Source: Trichostrongylus colubriformis (lineage: Eukaryota; Nematoda; Chromadorea; Rhabditida; Trichostrongylidae). Taken from it: DNA of 64,000 nucleotides. Position numbers and translations under genes: made by a program. The notes beneath the pieces were generated by a model. That model was given only the letters and a program-made list of their open reading frames with translations. It searched no databases and was not told the DNA's origin. Below are positions 44,051 to 55,456 of this stretch, piece by piece; the first letter of the stretch is position 1, and each line of letters opens with the position of its first letter. The stretch lies in assembly GCA_963978905.1 (NCBI GenBank), contig OZ022259.1, positions 10,664,001 through 10,728,000 of the forward strand, written 5' to 3'.

Positions 44051-45215
44051 TTCTATTATATAAACCAGTAACTTTGTGCGTCTGTTTGTCGGTATGTCGG
44101 TCGGTATGTCGGTATGTAAGTATGTAAGTATGTCTGTCCGTCCGCAAATGAATGATTGTGATAAGGGAATGATAGAGCAAAGCAACCGCTTCAGGTAGGG
44201 AGAAACGATGGGTGTTGGAGTATCATTTTAAGGCCATGTTATCATTGTGATAGCACCTCCTACTTATATAAACACCTATTTCGTACCCTCGCCGTCATTC
44301 TGCGGTGCGCTGACATCGCAGTAGGTGTCGGCACACTGGAATGACATGCAGGTATGTTTAGTTGTAGGAGCATTGATCCCGGAGCGCTCATACTCACAGG
44401 TGTTGTGCCGGAATGGACGGGGACACTTTTGGTGGGTGTCGCGCATTCATAACGCTGATAAGATTCGATAAGGAGAGTAAAAAAGCTGGAGCCTTCGAAT
44501 CCGTTTCGCATTGATTCTGGAGCGTTCATACTCACAGGTGTTGTGCGGGGTTGAACGGGGACCCTAATGGTGGGTGACGCGCATTGATAACGGTTGATAA
44601 GATTCGATAAGTAGACTAAAAAGGCTATAGTCTTCGAACCCGTTTCGCTTTTCACATTGTTCCTGTAGCGTTCATACTCATAGGTGTTTTGTGAGTGGAC
44701 GAGGACATTAGACAGGAGTGATCCAGCTTAATAACGGTTGATAAGATTCGATGAGGAGAGCAAAAGGCTGGAGCCTTCGAATCCGTTTCGCATTGATCCT
44801 GGAGCGTTCATACTCACAGGTGTTGTGCCGGACTGGACGGGGACACTTTTGGTGGGTGTCGCGTATTCATGACGCTGATAAGATTCGATAAGGAGAGTAA
44901 AAAGGCTGGAGCCTTCGAATCCGTTTCGCATTGATCCTGGAGCGTTCATACTCACAGGTGTTGTGCCGGACTGGACGGGGACACTATTGGTGGGTGTTGC
45001 GCATTCATAACGCTGATAAGATTCGATAAGGAGAGTAAAAAGGCTAGAGTCTTCGAATCCGTTTCGCTTTTCACATTGATCCTGTAGCGTTCATACTCAT
45101 AGGTGTTTCGCGATCGGGACGTGGAAATTAGTCAGGAATGATCCAGCTCAATAACGGTTGAAAAGATTCGATAAGGAGCGTCAAAAAGCCAATGTCGCCT
45201 GATCCGTTTCCTCTC
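44051..45215 (+). repeat. Minisatellite element B, opposite orientation to A
   Basis: Starts TCTATTATATAAACC at about 44050, then a GTATGTCGGTCGG-type tetranucleotide-rich tract (44085-44140), TGATTGTGATAAGGGAATGA, and TAGCACCTCCTACTTATATAAACACC. Then comes an array of 135-140-base units (GATAAGATTCGATAAGGAGA, CTTCGAATCCGTTTCGCATT, CATACTCACAGGTGTTGTGC) from about 44400 to 45190. The array unit is the reverse complement of the unit in element A. Minus-strand frames of 75-131 codons inside are repeat translations, not genes. Confidence 0.8.
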
Positions 45216-45540
45216 TTGACAGAAAGTGGAGTGTCGAAACCCAGTTGGAATCAATCCGAGTGGGATCTTAATGGTGACGGAATGAATATAACGATTGCTT
45301 AGCGCTGTAAGAGCCGTTGGGAAGTGAATTGGGTAAAAATCAGTGCATCGCTGACTACTACTCCACGACCGCTACAATGAAAGCGTCTGATGAACAGTGC
45401 CATTGTGTGAACATATTTGATTGTGCTCTGAAATCAACTGCCGATGTATCACCGCTAAATAGTTTAGTGTCCAAATAATGTTGCGCGCTGTTGATACTGC
45501 CTTCTACGCTTCATGATCAGGATACCATCTACATATCACT

Positions 45541-45670
45541 TTATTATAAAAAGCAAAACAACCCCTCTAGGTCGGGAGAAACCGATGGGTAGTGTAGTAT
45601 CATTATAAGGCCGTGTTATCGTAGTGATAGCATCTCCTACTTATATAAACACCTATTTTGTACCCTCACC
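45541..45670 (+). repeat. Partial copy of the element B head
   Basis: ATTATAAAAAGCAAAACAAC...GGGAGAAACCGATGGGTAGT...GTGATAGCATCTCCTACTTATATAAACACCTATTTTGTACCC repeats 44160-44290, without the microsatellite tract. Together with 44051-44290 it forms direct repeats either side of the array. Confidence 0.75.
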
Positions 45671-47499
45671 TCATTCCTAAACTGAACCGATCACAAAATG
45701 GGGAACTATGTAAAACAAAACGATATCAATCTTTTTCTCAAGTGATGAGTGGCTCAGAAAGCTATGGTACTTGGAGGGCCGGAACGGATGGTGCACCTCA
45801 CAGGAGGGGAGGATGGGGTACATTCTCTGATTTCTGTGACTAATGGGTTCACCAATGGATATGCGGATAAGTGTGAATTGAACAATGTTATACAATAATC
45901 CTTGCCATCACATTGCTGAGCATTATCGCATGCTGAGCGTTAACATTATCGTATGGATACCAGTTGGATCGCCAAGCCGCCGTTCCCGCTTCTTCTTCTT
46001 AAGGGGCGGCTTCGCCAGCTCTTTCAGATTTCATTTTTATATCATTGCTACTCACACCTTACATATAGGGCGTCAGAAGTATTCCTGTGCTCCAGTGCCC
46101 TCTCTTTCAGTGTAGTACCGGCTCTACCAAATTTGTATGGGTTTGTTTCCATGTCGCTCGACACATGAGGCTTAGTCTTCAGATTTGATAGAATCTTTTT
46201 ACGGAGTCACGGTGGACCATGTGCCCTTTGAAAAAGCAGGCATAACTGAAACTTTATGCATATCCCAATTCTTTCGCCTCGAACAGTCTTCCGCTTCCTT
46301 ATCCGGTCTTATGCAGGAAGCTACTATCACTGCTGCCTTTAAAGAGCAGCAAGAAGTTGTTTCTTGAGGATCCTAGGAGAATGAGACAATGTATGTTAAA
46401 TTCATTTTTGATAAAATACACAATAATGCCAAGATGTTACTAGGTGTATCTTTGATCAGACTTATGGCCATATTGTGTTCTCTTTCGTTACCTATCGATT
46501 CCATAAAGTTAAGAAGTTAACTTTATCCTTTTTACGCGCTCCTCCCATCCTGCTTAATGTGCGCCAAACAGCTGCCACATACCACCTCAAAATCTTTGTC
46601 AGCAAGTGCTCATTGTAACTATCCATATCAGTAACCACCGCTGACCTATGTAAAGAGTGTGTAAAACGCATTCAGCATTCATCAAAAAATAAAATTTCAA
46701 GAGAGCCCGGCGAAAGAAGGAGGAGCGCTCGGCGGCAGCTGGGCGATCCAACTGTGCGTATATAAACCAGGAGGTGTTTAGCGAGTACCAATAGGTAAGC
46801 GCAAATGCGGTACTGAAAATTTTATGAACTCATATTGGCTGACATCGAATAATCATCGATCTGTCGATTTTCGTACGGAGGAGTGGACAATGTGATGTAT
46901 TACACCAGTGAGGGGACAAAGCTCCCGGAGAAAGAGCGCATAGCATGTAGATCGTTGTATATATATTGCTACGATGGGCATTTGTGGTGAGAGGTGTAAA
47001 TAGACACCTCAGCGTCACAAATTAAATCTACGGATTTATAGAGAAGCTGCTGTCGCGAAACACATCGCTTAGCAACTTCTGTCCACCCCATTTCACCCAC
47101 AGCCCGGTTCTGACAGATGCCCGTAACGCGATGTAGATCGCGAAGCTCATCTGGTAATAATAATATAATAGATCCGCGCAAAGGGCGGAATGTCACGTTT
47201 CGCCGTTTGAGTTCTTCTCTAACAATCATATTCAGTCTCACTTTACATCAGAAAACCTTGATTGCTTTACTTGCTTCGGAAATGAAGTCATGGCAAGTCT
47301 TTTGCGTTGCTGGGTGTATGTGGTGCAATGGTGCGCAGTACATGAGCGTTGCGTTATACTCTCCCAACCACAATGACACCAGGCACCTTCAAGAATATTC
47401 GCAGAATGTCAAGTGCTTGAGGTCTACCAATTGGACAGATCAACCATGGCAGTTCTTTGTTTCTAAGAAGTCAAATTCGTTAGACAGCGTTCATAGTTT
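45671..47499. other. Unannotated DNA with a promoter-like site
   Basis: GCGTATATAAACCAGG (around 46757-46772) is a strong TATA-type sequence in GC-rich surroundings, followed about 30 bases on by CAATAGGTAAGCGC, which could be a short leader and 5' splice site. No reading frame follows convincingly. The minus-strand frame 47241-46969 (RNVTFRPLRGSIILLLPDEL, 90 codons) looks somewhat protein-like but has no family I recognise. Confidence 0.3.
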
Positions 47500-47880
47500 T
47501 GGAATTTGCGGCAATACAGAATTGCGGAATTTGCGGGAAAGCATTAGATAGGTATCGACTGGAGAACTGCGGAATCGTGGAAGGAAGAGTTGATCGATCA
47601 GGATTGTTGTGGAATTTGCGGAAATGATGGCTTAGTTTCCCTAATCCTTCGTCTTTTCGTAGCATGGAAATCAATACGTATCTAATGCTTTCCCGCATAT
47701 CTCACGATTCTGCATTTTCACAAAAACGCCAATTCCGCAATGTTCCCAATCGATAAGTATGTATCTTATTCCTCTTCGCAGATTCCACAGTTCCGCAGAT
47801 TCCACAATTCCGCAAATTCCACGATTCTGCATTCCCACAATTCCGCAAATTCCGCAATTCTTCCGATCGATACCCATCTA
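47500..47880. repeat. Inverted cluster of GGAATTTGCGG words
   Basis: The left half (47500-47630) contains GGAATTTGCGG, GCGGAATTTGCGGG and CTGCGGAATCGTGG. The right half (47690-47870) contains the inverse words (CCGCAAATTCC, CCACAATTCCGC, GATTCTGCATT) many times. GGTATCGA/TCGATA words and AAAGCATTAGATA/TATCTAATGCTTT also pair. A related cluster lies at 57890-58190. It looks like a simple-word foldback repeat. Confidence 0.75.
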
Positions 47881-49317
47881 CTCTGCAGCTCCGTAGATTT
47901 CAAAACGTTGCCTTATCCACAGACAGCTGTATCAGGAAAACATTGTTCAGTACACAGTCATAACTTGCAGCAGATAAGCTCATTTACAATACTGACAATG
48001 CTCCAAGCAGCTGTACTTGTTACACTCTGGTGAGTTTGAAATGGCTGAAGTCGTTCCACTCTGTTTTCAAGCATCAAGAGCTCCTATATTCTTCTCAAGC
48101 TCCTACTATGCAGAAAGCGAAACGCTGTACTTGAGTGACGATTCGCGTAAAATATAGAGTGAAGTTTTGGCCAATATAGGCAATCTCACAAGACAATGCC
48201 AAATTTGGGGGCACTGCGTCTTACGGTGACGCCGCTCTGCAACTGAAACGCACCATTGTAGAACCTCTACCGCGGCATCGCGTGCGAAGGAGCGATACTT
48301 CAGGATCGCTAAGGCTGACAATTATGTGTGCTTGAAAGCAGCTGGCACGGTAAAAACTGGTGCGATCCGGACAGCTGTGGATTTCGGAGAAGGAATCGAG
48401 TGCCTCTGTGCTGTCTTCCCTCTATTGCCTTTGCGGAGTATGTGCTCAGCAGCCCAATTCTTAGATCCAAAATATGTGCCCACCTTTTTTACGTGCCTCC
48501 GCCGTGAAATATGCATGTTGGCTAAGGTGCACTTAGGGTGTCTGGTGTTTCACGGTTTGTGACAAATGTGACTACAAGTGGAGTATCGGTAAACGGACAA
48601 AAATTGAGGGGGAAGACCTACCGCGACGCGCGACGAGATCAGGCGTCGCGGCCTTGGTCATGGGGGGCGTTGGCGTGTTTATAGAAGGACGAAAACGCTA
48701 TCTATATATTCAACACGGTATGATAAAGTGACCGCTACAGTGATAAAAAGCTACACTCTTGAAATTCCGTTCTATAATGCCGTTCCTGCGCCTTCCGTGA
48801 AACATCCACCTAGATAATGTAGGACACTTCCGTTTCGACCTTTGAAATGGCAAATGATCCACCACCAACGTGGAGATGCTTAGTGAGTCGACATATTGCT
48901 ATCTGTCGATGCGGACAGATATACTGATATGCCGACTCACATACTGACAAACAGACACATAAAGTTAATGGTTCATATAGAAATAGCGTGGGCGAATGGG
49001 CAAAATCTCACGGCGCACCTCAATTGTTTTTCAGGTCACTCACAGTCGCTATCCAGTGCTACACTGAGGAAACTCGCAATCTCATGAAAGCCTTCACGTC
49101 CCCCTTTCTCACCGTAAATCATTGCTACAGTTTCTTCTAACTTATAACATTGTGTTTATGAGAGGTTTCGAAGGACTTCGGGAATCAGTGGACTGACTTA
49201 TTGACTGCGTTCAAAAGCATTATGTCGAAGTTTCGCTTTGCGACGTCGCACTCGCGACGCCATCAGCGCAAGTAGCCGCAGCCGGTTTAAACTACAACAG
49301 TACCAGCCCATTTCACT
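47881..49317. other. Unannotated intergenic DNA
   Basis: Frames at 48106-48562 on both strands have no recognised motif. No RNA gene seen. Confidence 0.4.
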
Positions 49318-49520
49318 AAGGACGCAATGGGCTGGCACTGTGGGAGGCCTTTAAAGAAATGGTACTGCCGCAGTCATACTTTGCGCACCGACGCCGGCAC
49401 GGCCGTTGCAGGCGTCAAAATCAATTTCCCGCCGCCGACCCCGGCGGCACTCTGGTGGCGCGCTTCGTTTGCAAACTTCTTGACCCTTTGACTACAACAT
49501 GATCACCGCAGCGAGAGCGA
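49318..49520. repeat. Mosaic of foldback-element fragments
   Basis: GACGCAATGGGCTGGCACTG matches the arm of the element at 15888-16412. It runs straight into GCCGCAGTCATACTTTGCGC, the terminus of the GCGGTCATACTTTGCGCA family at 51655. One element probably inserted into the other. Confidence 0.55.
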
Positions 49521-50411
49521 AGTTTGGCGTACAGCCAATTCAGTTTGCTTTAACTATTTTTTGACCATCCGAAACGGCTTCGAGGCTTTGGGCAGGTTGG
49601 AAATATGTATCACAAAACTGCAAGCCATCCTCGTGTCCTAAATGCACAGTGAACCACCACGTGAACACTTCAAACAGAATGCGGCGTTATTGCAATAAAT
49701 GGGGCACCTTATAAAAAGCTGTTCACCTAAGTATTTTTGCCTGAGCCTTAGTGAAGAAAAGGGGCTTCTTCCCTCACTTGCGCTTTGGTAAAACTTGCAT
49801 CCATAGTGGGATGCCCCTCTCGCTGCAATAGCACCCAAAATATACAGACATATTTCAAACATATAACACTTGATTATTCCTAACAATAAGAAACAACAGG
49901 AGTACTTCAACAAAATAGAAACAGGCACTTCTACATAAAAAAGACAGTAGTAACATGATAACTAAAAGAAACACTAACCATAACATGGCAGCGATCCTAA
50001 TCAGTAACTATTTAATCTAGACATAAAACTCTGAATAGATTAAACAATCGCACGCAAAGTAAACAATTTGCGCTCGCAGTGGGCGGCCGCGCGAAAATTC
50101 GACATGACGCTACGCATCCCATTTTTACTATAAAGTAAGTGAAACAGCGGAATCATAGACTTGATAGAAAATACTCAAACAAGTACCGATTGGGAGAAGT
50201 TTGAAATTGGTGGGTTAAGGAGAAGAGGATTTGATACGCACTGATCAGGAGGATCGTGAAATTGAAAGAATCGTAGAACAGTGGAATTTGCGCAAGAGTC
50301 TTATACGGTACCGATTTTCCGCCTATTACAAGATTTTCCCACCCGATAAGTGCTTGATACTTTCCCACGGAATCAGCATGAAAGGGCAAAAGATAGTTTT
50401 TGTCAATTCCT
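49521..50411. other. Unannotated intergenic DNA
   Basis: Nothing recognised. The frames at 50153-50485 overlap on opposite strands and the start of a SINE. Confidence 0.35.
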
Positions 50412-50672
50412 TCTCCGAGTGCGCCACGCATTCTAGTTCCATTCAGAATCGTGGTGGCAAGCGAATACAATTTGGCCTACATTGATTTGCGGGGCCAGCC
50501 TTTGTACAAGACAATGTTTTTATCCTTCCAGACGAGACTGCTACGAGTTCACCGAATACGGAGGGATGGGGGCTCAGTTCTCCTGGGTGTGCATTGATGC
50601 AGAATGTGATCCCAGAATTATGAAAGTGATAGGGGTGCGCGCCACCTTTCACTGCTCCGATTCCCACACGGA
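50412..50672 (-). repeat. tRNA-derived SINE, copy g
   Basis: Minus-strand copy. The head has GGAGCAGTGAAAGGTGGCGC and GGGATCACATTCTGC (degraded B box). The body shares CATTGTCTTGTACAAAGGCTG and the tail GAATGCGTGGCGCACTC with copies c and d. Length 261 bp, close to copy d. Confidence 0.75.
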
Positions 50673-50690
50673 TACAGCATATTAGTCCAC

Positions 50691-50764
50691 GTTCATATCT
50701 TGCGCACCGACGCCGGCACCGACGTCGACGGTGGCAATTTGACGCTGGTGCGCAGTGTATGAAC
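50691..50764. repeat. Small palindrome related to the GCGGTCATAC MITE family
   Basis: GTTCATATCTTGCGCACCGA at the left is the near-inverse of TGGTGCGCAGTGTATGAAC at the right, around GACGTCGAC. The words resemble those at 49380 and 51655. Confidence 0.6.
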
Positions 50765-50936
50765 TCGTCCTTACACGATCCACGACATCACTAATTTCAG
50801 GATTTTTCACTTTCCAATTTTCCTTTCACTGATTCCATCAACTGGACGGAGCAAAGGAGTAGATACACGTGCAGTATGTACCCGCGAAACCCACTACCTG
50901 ACATTTTCATATCTGCTGATCCTAACAAGGGAAGGA

Positions 50937-51070
50937 CCCGAGGTCGAAGCGGCCATTCGGAATGGGATACATATGGTCCGATGTATTTCCGGGCGCTGCA
51001 AGCGGGATCATCGCCCGAAAATACGTCGGACCATATGTATCCCATTCCGAATAACCACTTCAACCTCGGG
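50937..51070. mobile_element. Foldback element, ~58-bp arms
   Basis: CCCGAGGTCGAAGCGGCCAT...CGGAATGGGATACATATGGTCCGA on the left is mirrored by CGGACCATATGTATCCCATT...CTTCAACCTCGGG on the right, around a GCTGCAAGCGGGATC centre. A related single arm lies at 51486-51560 (GCCCGAAAGTACGCCGATCC). No ORF. Confidence 0.8.
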
Positions 51071-51110
51071 GCGGAGTTGTGGAGGTTTTTTGAAAAAATA
51101 ATACTTTGAC

Positions 51111-51413
51111 ATGGTAGGTTCGGAAGCCCGTACCACGCGAGCCAGAGGTTTGCAAACAAAAGCAACGGGACGTGTTCAGGGGACCAAACTACCTCATAGG
51201 ACATGTTTTTAGCCAATTCGACAATTTGACCAAACCTCTGAAAAATTCTTGGCCTCCCCAGTGTAAGCCAAATAATTTTTTCGAAATGTGGTTAGATTCT
51301 CGAATTGGCTAAAATTATAACTTTTGGGATAGTTTGGCCCCTGAGCACGAAAATCGCCCTGCTTCTAGGCGAAAACGTCTGGCTCGCGTGCTACGGGCTT
51401 CCAAACCTACCAT
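51111..51413. mobile_element. MITE with ~40-bp terminal inverted repeats
   Basis: The left end ATGGTAGGTTCGGAAGCCCG and right end (inverse) ATGGTAGGTTTGGAAGCCCG continue through TA.CACGCGAGCCAGA.GTTT. Further imperfect pairing (GCCAATTCGA / TCGAATTGGC) lies inside. It sits between two pieces of the neighbouring CCCGAGGT-type element, suggesting nested insertion. No ORF. Confidence 0.8.
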
Positions 51414-51654
51414 ATAATGGAACTTTTCATAAAGACCTTCATAGCTCCACTCAGAGAATCGTTCTGGAAATTTGAAAGCAAGTTCGAGATCAGCGCCCGA
51501 AAGTACGCCGATCCATATGTATCACAATCCGAATGGCTACCTCGGGTCCTCCCGTTGTAAGACTCTCCTGATCAGTATGTATCTTTATCCGCTTTAAGCG
51601 ATTCTACGATTCCTCTGAGCGCTATTTGCCACATACAGAGAGATATCTACTTTA

Positions 51655-51983
51655 GGCCGCGGTCATACTTTGCGCAGCTGCGTTAGTTGACGCCGGTACC
51701 GCCGTCAACTCACGCAACCATTTGCCAGCCGCAGACGACGGCGTCAGTAGATAATGCGCAGCGTTTGCAAAATTCTTGACCCAATGACGCCGATTCGAAT
51801 CTTGGCACAGCGCCAAGATTCGAATCGGCCACAATTATCATACTGTAGTGTGATTGGGTCAAGAATTTTGCAAACGCTGCGCATTATCTACTGACGCTGT
51901 CGTCTGCGGCTGGCAAATGGTTGCGTGAGTTGACGCCGGCACCGGCGTCAACTAATGCAGCTGCGCAAAGTATGACCGCGGCC
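51655..51983. mobile_element. Near-perfect 330-bp palindromic MITE
   Basis: GGCCGCGGTCATACTTTGCG at the left and its exact inverse at the right continue as paired arms of about 150 bases, including GAATCTTGGC/GCCAAGATTC at the very centre. The right arm has a ~25-base insertion near the centre. TTA lies on both sides (TTA|GGCCGC ... GCGGCC|TTA), consistent with a 3-base target duplication. Arm similarity suggests recent origin. Related ends occur at 52125, 56292 and 49375. Confidence 0.88.
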
Positions 51984-52124
51984 TTACGGGTAATGAATTT
52001 ACGACGTGCTTGACAACCATCTTTTTAAAGTTTTGTATTCGTAAGTATACGAGTACGAAGTATGAAAAACCATCTAAGGTTGCCACAGAGTAGTGCCTGC
52101 ATCAACTCTGAGTCAAAGGCTCAA

Positions 52125-52297
52125 GGCCGCTGTCATACTCACCGCCGGCAGGGCGTGGCTGCGTTCACAGGCAGCGAGGGAGAGTGGCACGGGGAGGTGC
52201 AGAGACGGCGCAGGCAACGAGGCAGGGTGGCATAGGAGGAGACGCAGAGATACGCAGCCACGCCCTGCCGTCGGCACCGCAAAGTATGACCGCGGCC
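52125..52297. mobile_element. Short MITE sharing GCGGTCATAC ends, copy 1
   Basis: Ends GGCCGCTGTCATACTCACCG and (inverse) GGCCGCGGTCATACTTTGCG. Sub-terminal GGGCGTGGCTGCGT/ACGCAGCCACGCCC also pair. The centre carries AGGCAGCGAGGGAGAGTGGC and AACGAGGCAGGGTGGCATAG. It is a 173-bp unit and matches 56292-56461 over its whole length. Confidence 0.85.
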
Positions 52298-52325
52298 TAA
52301 GGATATCAGAGATGTCGTTTATAAA

Positions 52326-52451
52326 GTGACATGTACACTTGTTCAGGAGAAAGAATACGAAATGTGCACTATCATCACGTATTTGGATCCGCAGAGGAAG
52401 ATCATTACAAATGTGCTCATGTTCGGAGAGAAAACTGTTGTAAGTAATTCA
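52326..52451 (+). other. Possible orphan exon
   Basis: The plus-strand frame from 52326 reads TCTLVQEKEYEMCTIITYLD, then RKIITNVLMFGEKTV, and meets a GTAAGT donor at about 52440. An AG acceptor lies just upstream (GATATCAG at about 52310). The peptide is plausible but matches no family I recognise, and no neighbouring exons were found, so it may be chance. Confidence 0.2.
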
Positions 52452-52929
52452 TCTCTACATATTTCTCACCACACATTATGTCGCGCACTTCACGCGACCC
52501 ACATTGTTCTTTGTACCACCCAGGTGAACACAGCATGTGCGCCTGGGTCCGCCTTTCCTCGCCACGGCGAGAAAGGCCAAATGCTTCGAGACTGCGTGGC
52601 GAGTACTCGCCTTTCTCATTTCCTTGTCGTAATTTGTCACCTGTTTGTTATTAATTTGATAATAAAATATAAAACCATTGGACCACTCCGCAAAAAAAAC
52701 CAAAACCAATTTCCTTTGGCTGAGAATAATAAATCCGCCACACGTTAGCATTCATACGGTCGAAGAGGGTGATCTAGAGCGTAACTGCATCGGTCAAAAG
52801 CCTCGCCTTACTATCGCCATTTTTTTGGGAAACCACCTTATCGTTAAAAATTAGTTCAAGAGGATGTTGTTTTTTGCTACTACGAGCTATCTGCAAAATT
52901 TCATACAAAAAGGAAATTTAAAAAAGTCT

Positions 52930-53180
52930 AGCCGAAATACTCTCCTTCGAAGTGCTGTTTACGGAGGGGAGGAGGGGGATGGGCGGGGTGATCGCAGAGC
53001 CCTCACAACCCAGCGTCGGATAGCGACCCCTCCTTTGTGGAAAGCACCTTGAAAAAGTGTACCGTACCTCAACCCGATTCAAGTTTCTCGCGTGGAATTC
53101 TGCATTGGGCCCTAGCAAACAAATACACTATAACCATATGTGTAACAAAAATCAAATTTATATGAACGATTCCCTCAAAC
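52930..53180. repeat. MITE family B, diverged right half
   Basis: Contains GGGATGGGCGGGGTGATC, GTTTCTCGCGTGGAATTCTG, GCAAACAAATACACTATAAC and TGTGTAACAAAAATCAAATT, followed by an AACGATTCCCTC terminus. Order matches family B, but identity is low. Confidence 0.5.
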
Positions 53181-53470
53181 TTTCCGGATTAACCATGCCT
53201 GCCATTATGTGGCGTACATAGATGGTGCAAGACAACACTCCTTCCTCAAAGGCACCTTCGCGGTGAACTGTGAGCGCTATTGTCCACTGCTGAAAGTGAG
53301 GCTTCTAATTTACCCGTCAGCGAAAAAGATGAAACCCGTGGAAGCACCGCAAACGAGGCTCCCTGAGTATAGAATTTGTACGAGAACTGTATGTAGCTTG
53401 GAGAGGAGTCTGTACGCGATGGTAGCATTCACAAGTTAACCGATATCGCTTGTATAGCCGTGCTGACTCT

Positions 53471-54300
53471 GCTATAAAGAAATCGTTCACGAAAAAAATG
53501 AGTTACTCTGTTTTTCCTATATTTATGTTGTACTTGCTTAAAGGCAGTGATAGGGATAATTCGGACGAAAAGTGAAAAAAGTAGAGAATGGGAAAGTCGG
53601 GATGCCCACTAATAGAACAGTGAAGAAAAACGGATGGAAATGGCTAAAGACCCGACATATAGGACCCCTATCCACCGTTGGTTCTCGACGTGGACGGTCT
53701 ACCGTAAAGAGGCGGGTAGCCTGGACGAGTTTTCCGTCGGCCTGTTGTCAGGTCGCAAACGATGTGATGTTCGGAGATAAGGAAGCATTTTTTCTGGAGT
53801 GAGCTTCAAGCCAAAACTAAGAAAGCGCACCGCGACACGTTCCACTCTCACCCCAGCCAATCAGGGATACTCGTCGTAATCGTCCTGGATCCCTAGTTTT
53901 CAAGTGTATGACTCCTTTCAGCGATCCCTTCACTCACATTACCCCTATCATTGTCTTTAATATGGGCCGCATACAAAGTTTCACGCAAAAAATTGATTAT
54001 ATGGCTAAGATTCAGATTTCCATAGTAGGTCGAGGGGGCGGGGCCTCAGAGTAAAGAACCACCCCGTAGTCCGCCGCGGTTGGAGACGAATAGTGGGCTT
54101 TTTACATAATTTTCTAATCCAACTATGCGTCTCCGACCGCGGCGGACGGCGGGGTGAGCATTTACTCTGAGGCCCCGCCCCATCGGCCACTACTTTGAGG
54201 AGCTGTATCCTGCCGCATTGTCACTTTTTCGCTTGAAACCTTGCATGCGGACCTTATTAGGCGAATAAAACATAAATTTATCGATAACGGAAACACTCAT
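53471..54300. mobile_element. MITE family B, copy 4, interrupted
   Basis: The left end is at 53471 (AAGAAATCGTTCACGAAAAA, GTTACTCTGTTTTTCC, TATTTATGTTGTACTTGCTT). The remaining core and right end lie at 53940-54300 (GGGCCGCATACAAAGTTTCA, GAGGGGGCGGGGCCTCAGAG, ACTCTGAGGCCCCGCCC, TTGCATGCGGACCTTATTAG, TCGATAACGGAAACACTCAT). About 380 bases of unrelated DNA separate the halves, as expected from an insertion. The core is an almost perfect palindrome. Confidence 0.75.
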
Positions 54301-55456
54301 GTCTTCATGCAGTGCGCTTCGCAAAAAGCGTGAAGACTGGACAGCGACCCGAGTATCTACCCCCTGCAGTGAGTATCTATCTGCCTCAACGATTAGGACA
54401 GCTAATCTGATTATCGTGGAGTGTGCCTTTAAAAGCACCGGGAGGAGTAAGGAGAAAGTGAGAACTGGGGATATATGTTCTCTGGAAACAAAATCTTCCT
54501 CGGAGGAGGTGATGTATAGCGAAACTCGCATTGAAGAAAACGGCGGGTCTTATTACGATCCCGCAGCGCTGCGTGTCGTTCTGCAATTTATCAGCCGGGT
54601 GAGTTGCCGGCGAGGGTGGGACATCGTTGGCGGCTGGCTGATTCAAACTCCCTGCCCGGCTGCAGTCTACCCACGCCTAGTGATGCAGAAGGGTGCGAGA
54701 GAGAAGAGAGATTTTCGGGATCCTTATTCTCGGACTTTTCTCCGTTTTATTCCGTTCTTCTTCTATTGTTACACTACTGAGCACCCCTAATTACATGTTA
54801 CACACTGAGCCACAATACCATCCAATTTGCCAGCTGCCCCACGATTGCTACTCAATTTCTGAAGTGCGACAAAGCAAAAAATGTGGCGAGAAAAAAGTCA
54901 GACGAAAGGGGAGAGACGACACAGAGACGCAAACCACGGTTGCACTACTTCTACTAACGGCATCCGGCGGGATTGAATAGTTGTGATCTCTGTTTGAGCA
55001 GCTTTAACCCCACTCATGACCAATCGTCTGGTGGACAGCTGCAATTTTGCAAGAAGCAGACCGATCTCTCCACCCACATAGGGTCTGACCATCCTTGAGT
55101 TCGATTCCCTCTGACCCTCACAAAAAAACGGGTGATTTTCGCTAGGAAGTAACTCATTCAGGTTCCTCGTCTCAGCTATGAATTCGATCAGAATAAATAT
55201 GTACTTAAAGTAAAGTACTCGTGCTTTGACGAGCACTGCAACAGTATTGATGAGTTTATGGTATGGTATTCATGAATTTTTGTATCTCGTGCCATATTTA
55301 CGTAAAACTGCTTCCAGACAGTACTACGAGATGAAAGTACGAAAAAGGTTAAAGGATCGGCGCTAGCCGGAATGACCCTTTTAGCTATAGAAAGCCGACT
55401 CATGAGAGTAACTCCGGGAAAATTCGGAGAGCGACAAGGTACCCCTGTGAACTTAT
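54301..55456. other. Unannotated intergenic DNA
   Basis: A 163-codon plus-strand frame (54299-54790) overlaps minus-strand frames and shows no recognised motif. GAGTTCGATTCCC at about 55099 resembles a B box, but no acceptor stem or A box completes a tRNA. Confidence 0.35.

Noticed and set aside
44260..44955. Minus-strand frames of 131 and 75 codons with repeated SMNAPGSMRNG-type text
   Set aside because: They are translations of the minisatellite units; the repetition is in the DNA and is also present out of frame.
46969..47241. 90-codon minus-strand frame with RNVTFRPLRGSIILLLPDEL
   Set aside because: Looks somewhat protein-like, but no family was recognised and no acceptor or donor fits; kept only as a note in the intergenic entry.
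54299..54790. 163-codon plus-strand ORF
   Set aside because: Starts at the end of a MITE, overlaps open minus-strand frames, and shows no recognised domain or splice structure.
55060..55125. Possible tRNA around GAGTTCGATTCCCTCTGACCC
   Set aside because: The B-box-like word is present, but no A box or 7-bp acceptor stem at tRNA spacing was found.
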